This document shows, piece by piece, positions 1 through 12,445 of a stretch of 64,000 nt of DNA. Location of the stretch: positions 177,951,292 to 178,015,291 of the forward strand of contig JBOZIK010000001.1 in the NCBI GenBank assembly GCA_051453625.1, given 5' to 3'. Both the position numbers and the translations under genes were made by a program. The stretch is from Welwitschia mirabilis. Lineage: Eukaryota; Gnetophyta; Gnetopsida; Welwitschiales. Under the pieces are notes generated by a model that worked only from the letters and a program-made list of their open reading frames with translations, was not told the DNA's origin and did not search any database. Positions within the stretch are counted from its first letter, which is position 1; the number at the start of each line of letters is the position of its first letter.

Positions 1-827
1 TCAAATGAGGATTACAGTTTAGAGTTAATGGAATTATTTAAAGAGGAAGAGAAATCAAACCAAGAAACATTAGAATATCTTTCACCAAATGATGAAAACA
101 ATGAAAGCTTCCCTTTCTATAATCTTTCTAATGATCTTTTTAAGGAATCCATCAACTTAGAAAAGAACAATGATCCTCAATGAAATGAAAAAGAAAAGTA
201 AGAAATAATTAATCATAAAGAAAAACTACATATAATCAATGAAGAAAGCAACTCTCCAAATCAAATTCTTGTTCTTAAAAATAATAAACCACATCATCTT
301 GAAGACTTGAGTTCAAAAACCTCTCAACCTCTTCCTTTGAAAACTTCACGTGCAAAAAGTAACAAATTTTCCTCATTTGCAAAAGATATCTTAAAACTTG
401 TAATTGGAAAACACCATATCTTCTTGATCCCAATCTATGTTTAAAATTAAATGTTAAAGAACTTTTTAGTTATGTAAAACCAATCTTAATCTTTTACCCT
501 AAGAAGTTTCTTATAAATCTTTGGATCTTAAATAAAGCTTCTCATGTTCAATATCAAGCTTTAAATGTAATTTATGTTTTAAATCCTTCATTTCCTGAGT
601 TTGATAAAATATTGTTTTTCCATGAGTGGTATGAATTTTTTATCTCTTACATTAATACTTATAAAAATAAATCATCATGTACTTATGTAAAATTGAAAAA
701 GCCTTATTTTCTTCTTAAAGATTCATGTCTTGAATCAAATGACATGAAACATTTTAAAGATCTTTTAAAATTATCTTGGAAACTCTCTTTGAGTTTCTTT
801 TCACATGCCTTTTCCAATGAAGCTTAA
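1..827 (+). pseudogene. Broken acidic reading frame of unknown family, probably retroelement-derived
   Basis: A frame open from the window edge runs in frame 1 to about 441 and is broken by stops at 181-183 and 199-201. Near 410-425 it shifts to frame 3, which stays open to the stop at 825-827. Joined, it would give roughly 270 residues: an Asn/Glu-rich, low-complexity N-terminal half, then an aromatic and hydrophobic half (for example SHVQYQALNVIYVLNPSF and FFHEWYEFF). I do not recognise the family. The shift reads naturally as one small indel, because sense-looking sequence continues directly across it. The acidic, repeat-poor half resembles in composition the gag-like minus-strand frame at 57.8-58.0 kb, so a retroelement origin is plausible but unproven. 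The 5' end lies outside the window. Confidence 0.45.
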
Positions 828-905
828 TATTCACAAAGTTTTCATAAGAGATTATTTTTCAAGGATACTTATTATTCTTTTATTCTTATTTGAATTTTAA
901 ATTTC

Positions 906-1009
906 NNNNNNNNNNNNNNNNNNNNNNNNNNNNNNNNNNNNNNNNNNNNNNNNNNNNNNNNNNNNNNNNNNNNNNNNNNNNNNNNNNNNNNNNNNNNNNN
1001 NNNNNNNNN
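906..1009. other. Assembly gap (104 N)
   Basis: A run of N. Frames that cross it are artefacts. Confidence 0.99.
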
Positions 1010-1681
1010 TGGACCTCATTTTTCTAAAAGAATACAAATATCTTAAGATCATCTTTCTTTTGTTTTTTTCTTTCTTCTCCAATAAAAGTGTGAATTAGAT
1101 TTTAGGTTTTAAATAAAGTTTACTTATTTCAATCTTTCTTTTTGGCTTTTATGATACTTTTAATTTTGTTTTCAGCTTTCTATTTCGATAATCTCTGTTT
1201 ATTATCCTTGTTTTCACTCTTCTGCTTTCAGTTTTTTTTGTTCACGATTTGAATTTTTAGTTTTTTATTCTTTAATAATAATTTATTGTCTCCTATATCG
1301 TCTGGATTAGAAGACGGATGATAGTATCTGTTTTCAGTTTTTGTATTTATTTTTTCTATAAGTTTTTTGTGTTTTGTTTCTCTTTCTTATGTGTGTCATC
1401 CTCTTTGTCATCTAGACAACGAGAAGGATGACAATTGATAAAATAATGATTTTTGTTTTTTGTTATTTTGAGAAAATACATTTTTATGGCTCTATTGAGA
1501 TTTATGATTTGACTGCTTGAGAATTTCAAAAAGTTAATGGGAAAAAATTTGAATTTAATCTAGTAAGCCATCTAAATTTTCTCTTATCTTTTTCCTTTGA
1601 AGGTCATTATGGCATTACTTAATCATTTTTCAAACCTGACTTATGTATTTATTTCCATGACTAATCTTTTGACTTGGGCAT

Positions 1682-1753
1682 CATCTTCCTTTAAACTGAA
1701 GTTCATGGACTTAAGATATTCATAAGTCCATGAACTCAGTTTAAAGGAAGATG
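1682..1753. repeat. Near-perfect inverted repeat (hairpin), about 31-bp stem and 9-nt loop
   Basis: The left arm (1682-1713) and right arm (1723-1753) are reverse complements except for one extra A in the left arm; the loop is 1714-1722. The arms begin CATCTTCCTTTAAACTGA and end with its complement. The surrounding DNA is ordinary AT-rich sequence and I see no clear target-site duplication. It could be a very small foldback element, a recent inverted duplication, or a small-RNA precursor; the sequence does not decide. Confidence 0.85.
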
Positions 1754-1984
1754 CTTTATGTTTTTTTAATGGTGAAAAGATTTTAGATTATTTAAGAGTG
1801 TTCTTTTCTATCTTAGTCTTACAACTTTCATCTTTATCTTTTGGAATGTCTATTTATGTGAAATTTCATTTTATTTAAAAAAAAAAGGTAAAATAAGGCC
1901 ATGATGTTTTATTTATAATATTTTCAAAAACATGGTCATTATAATATCCTACTGCAAGTACACTAGGGCAAATATTTCAAAGAG

Positions 1985-2760
1985 GAGCCTTTGGAAGTGT
2001 AATATGATAGCTATGAAAACTCCATTAGGAGGTCAGTTGGTCATGCTTCATGGGTCCTTACTTCTATGACTATGGTTTCACTCCCCTCATCATGGATAAT
2101 AAAAATTTGTACTAAACTTTGATGCTATGGGATGAATGATGTTCCTGGTATCATCAGAGGTATTGCTTGTTTCCTAGGCTCTTAGTCCTTACATATGATC
2201 ATTTCATTTCTTAAGATTTGGATGTTTGTTTTGAGATGATAGCAAGTGAGTTCATTTTTGAGTAATTCTTTGGTCTGATCATTTATTGTTTAAAGAATTT
2301 TATTTTAGCATTGTCATAACCACTGCCTTATCAAATAAAATTTTTATACATTAAGTCATGCATTTTCCAAATCAAGTAATGTTATAATTTCTTTCATGGG
2401 CATCTGTTGGGTTAAGATATCAGATTGGCGAGCTATCTTTCATCTTTATTACCTTATGTCCATTAATTTTGTTTTCTTTTCATTTGATTAGTTATTTCAA
2501 AGTCATTACCTTATTTTCTTATCATCATATTTTTTTCTTATTTGGTTTTAAATAAAAGTAGATTTCTTGCTTAATTAAGTTTTCTTAATAAATTTATTTT
2601 TGGTGTTGTAAGTGCTGCTCTTATTTATTTTATAACAAAACATTTTTATTACTTGTTATAATATTTCATAGATCTATATTTTTCAAATCTAACATTACTC
2701 AGCTTTGTACTTCATTTAGAAAGTTGTCCTCTTTTACCTATCTTTTCACTCATGTCTACT
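1985..2760 (+). repeat. Dispersed repeat, partner of 44695-45330
   Basis: Several stretches here match 44695-45330 in the same order and orientation. Examples are the words around 'cactcccctcatcatg' (about 2090 and 44810) and 'attgtcataaccactgcc' (about 2315, with a close match near 45015). The matches are interrupted by many substitutions and indels, so both are old copies of one repeat. It is non-coding and its class is unknown. The copy here lies just before a purine tract and LTR-like units, so it may be the 3' internal part of an LTR element. Confidence 0.55.
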
Positions 2761-2804
2761 TTTTTGCTTTATTTTTCCAATACAGGACATATTGCTTTTT
2801 CTTT

Positions 2805-2820
2805 GGGGGGGGAGCAGAGA
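2805..2820 (+). other. Purine tract, possible LTR-element polypurine tract
   Basis: Eight G followed by AGCAGAGA, directly after a T-rich stretch and about 170 bp before the first LTR-like unit. This looks like a plus-strand polypurine tract, but no clean TG start of an LTR follows it, so the call is weak. Confidence 0.25.
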
Positions 2821-2991
2821 CCCATTTTCATGGCTTATTTTCAAAAAATTTTAACTTAATTTAGATCTTTTATGAGATAAAATTTTTAAAATTTTCATAC
2901 ACATTATGCATTACTCGTTATTTATCCATGTAATGTATTTTATAAGCTTATTTTATAACTTATAAATTTATCTTTTGAAAAATAAATTGGC

Positions 2992-5445
2992 TCGCAATTA
3001 TGTTTTTTCATTTGGTTTTTATTAGGGACTGACAAAGGCTGAGTGAAGGGCTATATTGTGCTGCCAATTTATGGTTATTTGATGGGATTTTATGAGTTAT
3101 TTTACAGAACTTTTACATAGGTTTAGGTGCAATTATGAGGATTTTGAAGATATAATAAGAAAGCTTAAACATAATTATTTCTTACCCAGATTTAATGTGT
3201 TAAAGATACATTCTAATGCATAAAGCTTTGGAGAAGGATTATTGACAAAAATACTAAGTTTCTCCTCAAGAAAATGATCAAAGAAGACTGTTGTCCCTCC
3301 ATCATTCCCATGAGAGGGAGGAAAATGACACTGCTAAGTTACTGACATGGACTATTGAATCGATTACTGAGATGCTTGATAAGTCATCTTTTATGATGGG
3401 TTGTTATCCCCTTCATCGTCTGAACGATAGCCATGATAACACTGACATGTGACTAACTTTGATAGCTGACCTTTGATTGTTTTGTCCATTTTATTTATGA
3501 GTGCGCCTAGCCATGCCTTCTGTTTGTCTTTTTCTGTTATGAGTTATTATAAATAAGTCCCCCTTCGACTCTCCTTCTTATCTTTATTACACCAGAAATT
3601 CTTGTGATAGGAGATTGAAGGGTGGGAGATCCATCTTAAGTGTTGCAAAAAGATGTGCACTTGGTGGAGGGTTGTGTATCTCCATCGAGACCTAACTATT
3701 TTGTAACCCAAATGTTTGTTACTCATTCTTAATATAAAGTTTGTTTTGTTTTCATATTTGCATTGCATTATAGATCTTCTGATGATCCTTATAGTCTATG
3801 TTGCCCTTGATCTGGTGCCAATTTCTTAGGTGATATAGATTATAAAGGGTAGTCTTTGTTAAGGCTAAAAGCAAGTAGTATTAGTTCCATTTTGTGTTGC
3901 ATGTTAGATTAGATTGCATCTTGCATTTGCATTGTACCTTTTATTTCTTACATTATTCTTTATTTCTGGTTCTTATTATTATTTTACAAAGCAATCTGAG
4001 TCTCGTCTCATAGTCTTCGACGTGAATACGACATTTTAGGTATACTCCCACTCATATTAGTGTGTTGTATTGTGTGAGATATCTATTTATTTTATGAATT
4101 ACAGAATCTTTTTGAACTTAAGTACTTACACAAATACACATCGCAATAATGGTTATTTGCCTGGTTTTATCAGGAACTGACAAGGCTAAGTGAAGGCTAT
4201 GTTGCATTACTATATTGTATGTATTTGATAGGGTATTTTAAGTAGTTTTGTAGAACATTAGATAGGTTTATGCTGAGTTTCGATGACAATGGAGAGCTAA
4301 GGCAAATATCACAAAAATATGCAATCTTCATTACGTTTGATAACATTTAAGGCAAATTGTAATACTTCCTATTTGAAATAGAAATCCTATAATTAAAGAG
4401 GTTGATCTAATACAAGAAACATCTTTATAAAGCCCATTTTTCACCTTATCATCCAGATGACAGTACAGATGATAGAAGTACTTATGCTGTCTAGAACACT
4501 TACTAGACTAATTTAGCAGTTGATGTGAATCTTATATAATATGGTATCATCTCTTATGATGTCCAGATGACCAGTAAAATAATACCTAATATAACTCTTT
4601 ACCAGACTTCACCAGACTTTTTCTATCTATCTTATGCCTTCTTGCACAACTCTTAGGATTTTATTGCGTCTATCAATATTTGTTGTTTTTAGTTTTTTTA
4701 TTGTAATAAATACCTCCTTCACTCTCGACTCCAACTTTATCCCCTTTGACACTTAGAATTCTCTTGAGATGAGATTAAAGGGCAAGAGATACATCCATGA
4801 TTGTTGTAAAGAGATGTCCTCCTTGGTGTTGAGCTATGTATCCTTTATTAGAGTGTTGCTGCTTTGTAACATGGATGTTGGTTTGACTTAATCAAAACTC
4901 TATTTTTATTTTTATATCTTTTATCATGTCCATTACATTTATGTTCTATGTTGCTTATGATTCCATGATAGCTTCATCTATGATATAGATCATGAGGGCA
5001 ACCTTTGTTAAGGATGACATTATTAGTTTAGACGCATTGCATTTCATTTCCTAGATTAAATTTGCATTGTTTTCATATTCTATTTGATGCATCTGATAAC
5101 TTAGGTTAGTCTTGGCCTAATGACGACTTTTCTTGATTAATCTAGGTTATACAGGGTCAATCTCCATAATAGGTTGATTTGATAATCAAATAAATGTTGC
5201 ATTTAGAATAGATTTTGCATCTTATTTACATAATGTATTCATTTGCATTGTTTACTTTGCATTGTTATTTGTTCTACTTAGAGACTTTTCGTTTGAAATC
5301 AATTCTCTTTTTTCTCACTTGTGCCTTTCATAGAATTACGACATTTGGGCCACTTTCATCTATATTAGTATGGTGTTTTGTGTAATATATATATTTTAGT
5401 GATTTTTAGGATTTATTTAAGGATGTAATATTTGTGCAAATATGC
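2992..5445 (+). repeat. Tandem pair of LTR-like units of about 1.15 and 1.3 kb
   Basis: Unit 1 (2992-4140) and unit 2 (4141-5445) match in order. Both have TCGCAAT-like starts, then 'gactgacaaggctgagtgaagg'-type words (3026 and 4176), a TATA-like box followed by a C/T-rich leader (about 3549 and 4702), 'gttaaggatgac'-type words (about 3857 and 5009), and an 'attacgacatttt' motif near each end (4028 and 5335). No gene lies between them. A U3-R-U5 style layout repeated back to back suggests two LTRs joined by recombination, or a tandem duplication. Divergence is high, so the event is old. Confidence 0.5.
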
Positions 5446-5519
5446 ACTGTAATAATATGTTATTATCTTATTTCACTTAGGTCTTCAAAAATTATTTAAT
5501 GATGCTAAGAATATTAAGT

Positions 5520-7800
5520 ATCCTATTATAGAATTTTTAATATGTTAAAAAATATTAAAAGAAATCTCCAAATTTGAAGTTATTACCTTATTAAAATAAA
5601 AGTCCAAACTCTATCATTCCGTTTGCATACTTTAAAAGTTTAACTATTGCATTCTGGTGATCTTGTTTTGATTTTCTCATTTATCTCACTTACATTTGAA
5701 GTGCACATGATATGTCAAGTTTAAAATTAATGACATATATTAAATCTTCAACCAATTTTCAATATAATATTTCATTTTCATTTGTTAATTCTTCATTAAT
5801 AATTAAATTTAGATTTTTCTTTATCATTTTAGCAATTTCTTTTGATTTTTTTTGCCAAATTTATCTAAAAATATCAACAATGTAATTTGATTAGCTAAAG
5901 AATGTTTAATTATTTTCTTGAAATGTTTCATACCAAGATAGTGGTTTTATCAACCCCAAATCTATGATTTCAAATTTCTTTATAGCTCTTTCTTTACATT
6001 CCCAATGCATAATCTTCTTTAAATATTAAAATATTATCCATAAATGCAATAAAAACTACACACTTATCATTTACACATTTTCTAGATTGTATGACACTAG
6101 TAACTTACTACTAACATAGTTCAAACCTTATCTTAACTAACTTAGATTTGAGCTTGATGTACGACACATGTGGTGCCTATTTTCAATCATATGATGGCTT
6201 TCTTAGTTAGGATGCCTTTTTTTCTTATTTCTTTATCTCAAAATCTTTAACCACAGCCATGTAAATCTCTTACTTTAGATATCCATTTAGGAATGTTACC
6301 TTTACATTAAGTTAATCCATCATCCATATTTTATTTGTTGCCAATGCAACCAAGATACTAATGTTATACTACTTTTTTATCGATAAAAATGGTTTTTTGG
6401 TAATTGATTACATGCTTTTTGAGTAAATTTATTTTATAATAATCTAGGCTTGTAGTTGTCAAGTATTCCACCACACTTATACTTATTTTGAGAACATTTA
6501 TTTCTTGCAAGATTTTTCCCCCCCTAGTAATAGGTTAAATAGCTTTAAAGTACCATTTTACATGAGAGTATAATATTTCATGCTTATTTCATTTCTTCAC
6601 TTCACATTATTTACTACTTCCTTGTTTGTTTCTATCCATTGCAATAAGTAAGGCAAAGTTCTATGGAATTAATTTCAATATAGTTTTTTTCACCCTTCCT
6701 TACTAATTATTTGATTTTTCTACTCCATGTAAGTCTAAAATTTTTTAGAATATAAAAAATATCATGATGTCCTTTACTTATAATGGTAAATTCATGAAAT
6801 CTCACATTCATGTTTTCTTCACATTCTTATTCATTATGAGTTTCCTAATGAGAATTTAAATAACAAGTTTTTTCCTACATCCCTTACTCTAGCTATTGAG
6901 CATCTTTTTATCATGTAAGTTCATGTTTAATAGATAATAAAGGCATCTATACACACATTTTTATGCTTGTACCTAATCCATTATGTTTATAGGATTAATT
7001 TCTTCTAAAGACTAGACTGTATGCAAAATAGTCACTTAATGTCTTATCTTAATGCTTTACCTCATGACTTTTCAATTTCTCATCTAATGTAACCATTTTC
7101 TCTTCGAACTTTGTAAATATTGCACCATAATAAAGAAAGGTATTTTAGCCTTCTGGTAAAAAGATTTCATATGCTTTCATGTTAACTCTATATTTAATAA
7201 AAATGATTAGCTAGATACATAGCTAAAGCTTCTTGTAATTCCATGGTAATAAGAATGTATAACAATGCATTTTTAATCATCTGGAAGTGTCTTATAGTCC
7301 TATTACATTCTTTCCATAACTCATTAGATGTTTTTTAATCCTTCTTAGGGAGTTTGTTTAACTTTGTGTGAATGTTTTCAATGCCTCTCCCCATAAATAG
7401 GTATGTATCTTCTTGTATGTTAGCATTGCTCATGCCATACCATCAAGAAGTATATGATTTATTTTCTTTATAAAACAACTCTACTATGTTGTATCTAAAA
7501 CCATTATTTATTGATGTATTTCTTTCATTTTCAAAAACTACTTAAATTATTCCTAGACATACTTCTCTCTATTATTAGTATACAATGTTTTAATTGCCAG
7601 TAAACATCCTTTTTAATTCATCCCTTCTAACATTGAAAGAACTCAAAGAATTGTGACATTTATTATAAGTAAATTTTGTAATCTTTGTTGAAAAGTCATT
7701 CATGAAAGTAATAAAATGTAAGTAACATTTGAATGCTTTAATTGGTATTATTTCCTTGTATGAAACTACACTAACTCCAACATTGTTATGGCTCTGATTA
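5520..7800 (-). mobile_element. Ty1/copia retrotransposon relic (RNase H, reverse transcriptase, integrase traces)
   Basis: Read on the minus strand, this holds the order expected of copia pol. Near 6200-6330 is a broken WIDLM...MDI stretch, matching the copia 'QMDVKSAFLNG' region. Near 6030-6050 is FIAFMDNILIF, where active elements have YVDD, so the catalytic pair reads DN. KKFEIIDLGL lies near 5960-5990. NENEILYRKLV-type and DLIYVINFKLDISCAL residues at about 5700-5785 match the copia connection and RNase H entry (Y..L.GSL.YL...RPDI). Farther up, 7270-7420 has LNKLPKKD followed by TSNELW, like the integrase C-terminal 'NRLP...TPYELW'. There are many stops and frameshifts. No intact LTRs were found. 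It is clearly dead. Confidence 0.75.
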
Positions 7801-9888
7801 CTATTTCAAATGGTCTTACCTTAAATACATGCCTTAAATTTCAAATTCTTCACCTTAAGATCTTCAAAAATTTCTATGATGTGGCATATTTTCTTCAATG
7901 ACACATATCAAGTCTTACATGCTAAAGGGCTTCTTTTGAATGTTTTTCTAAATTTATGTATTTTTGTGATTATATAATAAAATGCTTATTCGTCAATTTT
8001 TAAAGAAATTGCTCTTCCTTTTGAATGTGTTATGGCTTTGCCATGCAAGTAGATTGGACTTTATTCTAATTGAATTATTAAAAACGATTTATCTTTAGTG
8101 ACAACCTTTAATTTTCAATCTATTATTATTGATTTAAAAACAAATGCTTTCTATATTAATGTACATGATACAACATATTTTATTCCAATTTGTTAATATA
8201 CAAAACACCTTTTAGCAGTAATTCAACTGATATATTTGCAAATTGTTCCAAAATTATTTCAGTACTAAACATTGATTGTGAATTATCATCTACCATTTTA
8301 ACTATGCTTTAGAATATTTCATTAAGTCATGGAAGAAGTCTTTTCTAAAAGCCATTGTTACCTTTATATACTATAATTATCTAGTAGTCTACTATAGCAT
8401 TCACAACTAAATTCAGCAAACCTATCGCATCCCCATGACCTTCAATAGGACTAGCTATTATTCGTTATTTAGAAGATTCACTTAATTCAACATCTTCTTC
8501 AATCTACTCCTCCATAAATCTAACATGGGATTTGGACTCTTTCTTACTACTAAAAATTCCAACGGCCATTTTGTCTCCCCTACATCATATACTTGACCCC
8601 TTTTTTGGTGCTACTCATATAGAACTTTATATTTAAGTGCATAATAGAAGTTCATCAAATATTTCTTTTACTTTATTAACTTCTACCTCTCTCTCTCTCT
8701 CTCTCTCTCTCTCCCCCCTTTCTTAATCCTTATTCTTGGTGTTATGTCTTCTAAGTAGTTCATTTATATGATTGCTTTGACTAGTAAAATCTATGGTAAT
8801 GGTTTTTTTATTTTTGACTTTATTTCTTATTACCTCCTTTATAGTTAAATTTAAACCTTATAAAAGATGTTTTCACATAACTTCACTAACACATGTTGTA
8901 CTTCCTATCACAATTTACTAGGATCTAAGGTAGTATTTTAAAATCCATGGTTAGTATTATTATAACTTGCTTATATGATGACATTTCTTGAGCTTTATTA
9001 CTCAAGAATGTTAATGCAATGTATTATTTTTTTACAATTATTGTTAAAACTTTCTTTGTTATTCTAAAGTGAATTAACAACTAACAACGTTTAATAACTT
9101 ACCTCTTTCCATGTGAAGACTGTTTTCTTATTCAAAAAATATAGGAGCTTTATGTTTGATTTCTTACTAAACATTGCCTTAAATGCTTCCATAATCTCAT
9201 ATGTAAATGTATAGTTTTATACCATTTAATGATGACATTCATTTATTATTAGAAAAATCAAAGTAGAAAAATTTTTGCTAGTTTGTTTTCATTTTCAATT
9301 TTATCTCATATTCTTTTGATCCTGAATAATTATGTATTATATTGCCTTTATACATTTGTTCATTATTGGCTAACAAGATGAGTCAGCTATATCATCTATC
9401 CCAATTAGACTCATCATTGAACATGATATCAATATATGTTTTTAAAGAAAGTTGATTAAAATTCTCATGCTAATGACAATTGCATCTAATACATAAGAAG
9501 AATCAAATACCATTTCTATCATGGGATGAGTACATTTAAACCATTTAGTTAGCCTTGTACCCTAGCTCAATTAAGTAGATAGGTTTAAATCCAAGTTTAA
9601 ATGGAATATTTATAGTGCTTTTATTAATCTTGAGTATCTTAAATCTACTTGAATTTCTTCTTTTACATTTTTAAAGTTAACCGGAGATATTAAAAAACTT
9701 GTCTTATAAAGTAAACAAAGCAATATGAGATTTGCATGCATCCTTTCAAGTTTTTACGCCTTAAATAACTATTAATAAACAACTAATAGTTTCCATTATT
9801 TAAATAATGATTTCTTACTTTTCTAGTATCATGAAGTGCTAATTGAAATAACAGCGTAAGACTACAAACTTTTACATGTACATCTTCT

Positions 9889-9890
<2 letters not shown>
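7801..9890. other. AT-rich stretch with no recognised gene
   Basis: Apart from the CT microsatellite I see only AT-rich DNA with dense stops in all frames. The part next to 7.8 kb may hold the decayed 5' half (integrase and gag) of the copia relic on the minus strand, but I could not align it convincingly. Confidence 0.5.
8687..8720. repeat. (CT)n microsatellite followed by a C run
   Basis: About 13 CT dinucleotides, then seven C. A simple repeat with no gene near it. Confidence 0.95.
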
Positions 9891-9923
<33 letters not shown>

Positions 9924-10030
9924 AACATGTNNNNNNNNNNNNNNNNNNNNNNNNNNNNNNNNNNNNNNNNNNNNNNNNNNNNNNNNNNNNNNNNNNNNNN
10001 NNNNNNNNNNNNNNNNNNNNNNNNNNNNNN

Positions 10031-10060
<30 letters not shown>
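9890..10060. other. Poly-A tracts flanking an assembly gap (100 N at 9931-10030)
   Basis: A run of about 32 A ends just before the gap and 30 A follow it directly. The gap has the default length of 100. This looks like a homopolymer the assembler could not cross. Frames of poly-Lys or poly-Phe here are artefacts. Confidence 0.95.
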
Positions 10061-10065
<5 letters not shown>

Positions 10066-11539
10066 AAGAGGTCATTCATCCTAGTACTTGTTAAGGAAAA
10101 CCATGCTTAACTATGGAGTTTTTGGTTTATTTGATTTGAGATCTTTGAATAATACTTATATGTATATAACAAAATTGATTTTATTTTTTTTATTTTTCTT
10201 CTACTTCCTTTTTAAAGATCAATAAGTTCAAGTTTTACAAAGAATATTTAGAAAACTACCTTTAGAACTTGAACAAACTTCTTATTAAAAAATCTTTTAT
10301 TTTACATCTTTCACACTGAGATGATGTCAAAAATCTCTTAGAAGGTTAAAACTCTTTTAGAGAATTCATTTGCTTCTCATATGTGCAATCTATGCTTTAA
10401 GCATTTAATTGATTTCTAATTATATCACTAGCCTGTATAAGCTAAATTATTTGTTACTTTACATGCTTGAACATTTGATCATTATGGAACTGAAGTAGCT
10501 AATCACTTTATATGCTTTAGTGTCTAATTTCTTTAAGATCTTTTATTAGGTATTCAAATGCTAGAGTATCCAAAGAAAATTTTCTTCTTTTACAAGATTC
10601 TAAACATTAATTGTTTAAACATTTGAGCATCCATTTGATAATTGAAATTTTTCTAAGTTATTTCTAGTTATTTAAATGCTAAATTGTTTAATCATTTTGG
10701 ATACTTACATGTTAAAGTGTTTAAACAAAAATTCTAGTGCTTTGTCCTCTAGTGTAGTCAAAGTGATTATAAGATCTAAACAATGTTTAAATCCTAGAGT
10801 GTTTAAATAGGGTTTAAAATGCTTGTGAAAAACTATCAATATAGAATGATGTTTTCTAAGTCATAAAAACTATATCATTTACTATTCTTAATCTAATCTT
10901 CATTCTTACCACTTCTTCAATCATCTTAAAAACTTGGGAATCAATAGAAAGGGAATATTAACCTTTGAAATCAAGATCTACCCATGACCCCTATAAAAAC
11001 TACCAAAACTAGGGTATGATTATAAGTAAGACCCTAGATCCAAAATTTTAAAAAACCTCAAAAGAGAAAAGGATTACTTACAAATATCTATAAAAAAAAA
11101 AAACTTGTCTTTAACATTTGATAGTAACTAAGCCAATGAATTAAATATTAAACCTAAACTATGATATCATATCAAGAATAGTTGTTTATTAACTTAAACT
11201 ATAGAGTTGAAGTTGACAGGAAACAAAAAACAGAAAAACAATAGAAAATGATAACATCATCAAAAATCTTATCATTAGCATATAATTACTATTTATGTAT
11301 TAACATTAGAATTTCCCTATTAAGGTTTTACACTTATTAACTACTAGGACCACCTTTATAACTAGTTGAGATTTTAGATTTATTGTTATAATTAGAACCT
11401 TACTAATTAAAAGTTATAGAATGTAGGAATTTACATTGAATCCTTTAGACCATATTTTTACTCTCATAGTTAAAAAATGGATTCATATGACTACTCTGAT
11501 GCTCTTTTTTGGCTTCATAATCAACTAATAACTCTCTTC
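10061..11539. other. AT-rich stretch with no gene
   Basis: No coding frame is supported. Between about 10380 and 10830, words such as 'atgctttaagcattta' and 'gtgtttaaat' recur loosely, which could be a very decayed tandem repeat. I cannot set a period. Confidence 0.4.
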
Positions 11540-12040
11540 TAGAACCACCCTATACAGTTTTCAAGATTGGATGTTGATTCACTTTCAAAATCTTAGCACC
11601 CTACATAGTCTCCAAGATGAAGTACTAGACTTCTTCAAGAATCTTTCCGTTTTATATAGCCTCAAAAATGAAGTACTAACCCCCTTCTATAACCCTAATG
11701 CTATATGCAATTTCTAAGGTCAAGTACTAAATCCTTCTTAAAACCCTCATATACAATATAGTCTTTAAGGTTAAGGATTAAATCTCTTCTAGAATCTTGA
11801 CGTCTTACATAGTCTCTAAAGTTAGGTATTTATTCCTTACCAAGTCCTTGACATCCTACGTAGTCTCTAAGATCAAGTTCTAGCTCCTTCCATAACCTTA
11901 CTGCCCTATATAATTTCTAAGATCAAGAATAGGCTCCATTTTAGAACACTAGCACTCTATACAATTTTCAAGGTTAAGTAGTGGTTTCCTTTAAGAACCT
12001 TCATGTCTATATAATCTTCATCATTAAAGTACATGAAATG
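11540..12040. repeat. Degenerate minisatellite array 1, period about 51 bp, about 10 units
   Basis: Successive units follow the pattern AACCCTAATGCCCTATA, then AGTCTCTAAGGTCAAGTACTA, then a C/T-rich end. Unit starts fall near 11540, 11587, 11639, 11690, 11741, 11792, 11844, 11893, 11944 and 11995. Units differ from each other by perhaps a quarter of positions by eye, so the array is old. It is continuous with array 2 downstream and lies about 1.7-2.1 kb upstream of the LEA_2 start codon. Confidence 0.75.
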
Positions 12041-12445
12041 AAACCTTAGTGTCTTATACTAATTCAACAACCTTCAGAAGCCTTCAAATTAGAATGTTAA
12101 TGCCTTGTCCTGACTTAATATCCTTTCGAAGCTTTCAAAACAAAACCATGATGCCATATATTAACTCGATAATTATTAGAAGCCTTTAGAATAGAACCCT
12201 GAGACCTTACATTGATTTATAGACTTCAAAAGCATCCAAAACAAAACCCTAATGCCATATTCTAACTTTGTAATCTTTGGAAGCCTTAAGATTAGAACCT
12301 TGATGGCCTTATACTAGCTTGATAATCATCAAAAGCTATCCAATTAGAGTTTTAATTCTTTATATGGGCTTGCTATCATTACAAACCTTTAGATCAAAAC
12401 CCTAACATCTTATATTGACTTCATAGCCATTGGAAATCTTTGAAG
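12040..12445. repeat. Degenerate minisatellite array 2, period about 51 bp, about 8 units
   Basis: Units start near 12040, 12093, 12142, 12195, 12243, 12296, 12348 and 12396. The pattern is AACCCTAATGCCTTATA, then CTGACTTGATAATCATTAG, then AAGCCTTTAGATTAG. The first 17 bp match the unit start of array 1 while the rest differs, and the period is the same. Arrays 1 and 2 are therefore probably two subfamilies of one tandem repeat. The period is divisible by three, but every frame has stops, so a coding repeat is not supported. Confidence 0.75.

Noticed and set aside
9876-10094. Poly-Lys / poly-Phe frames
   Set aside because: Translated poly-A tracts on both sides of a gap.
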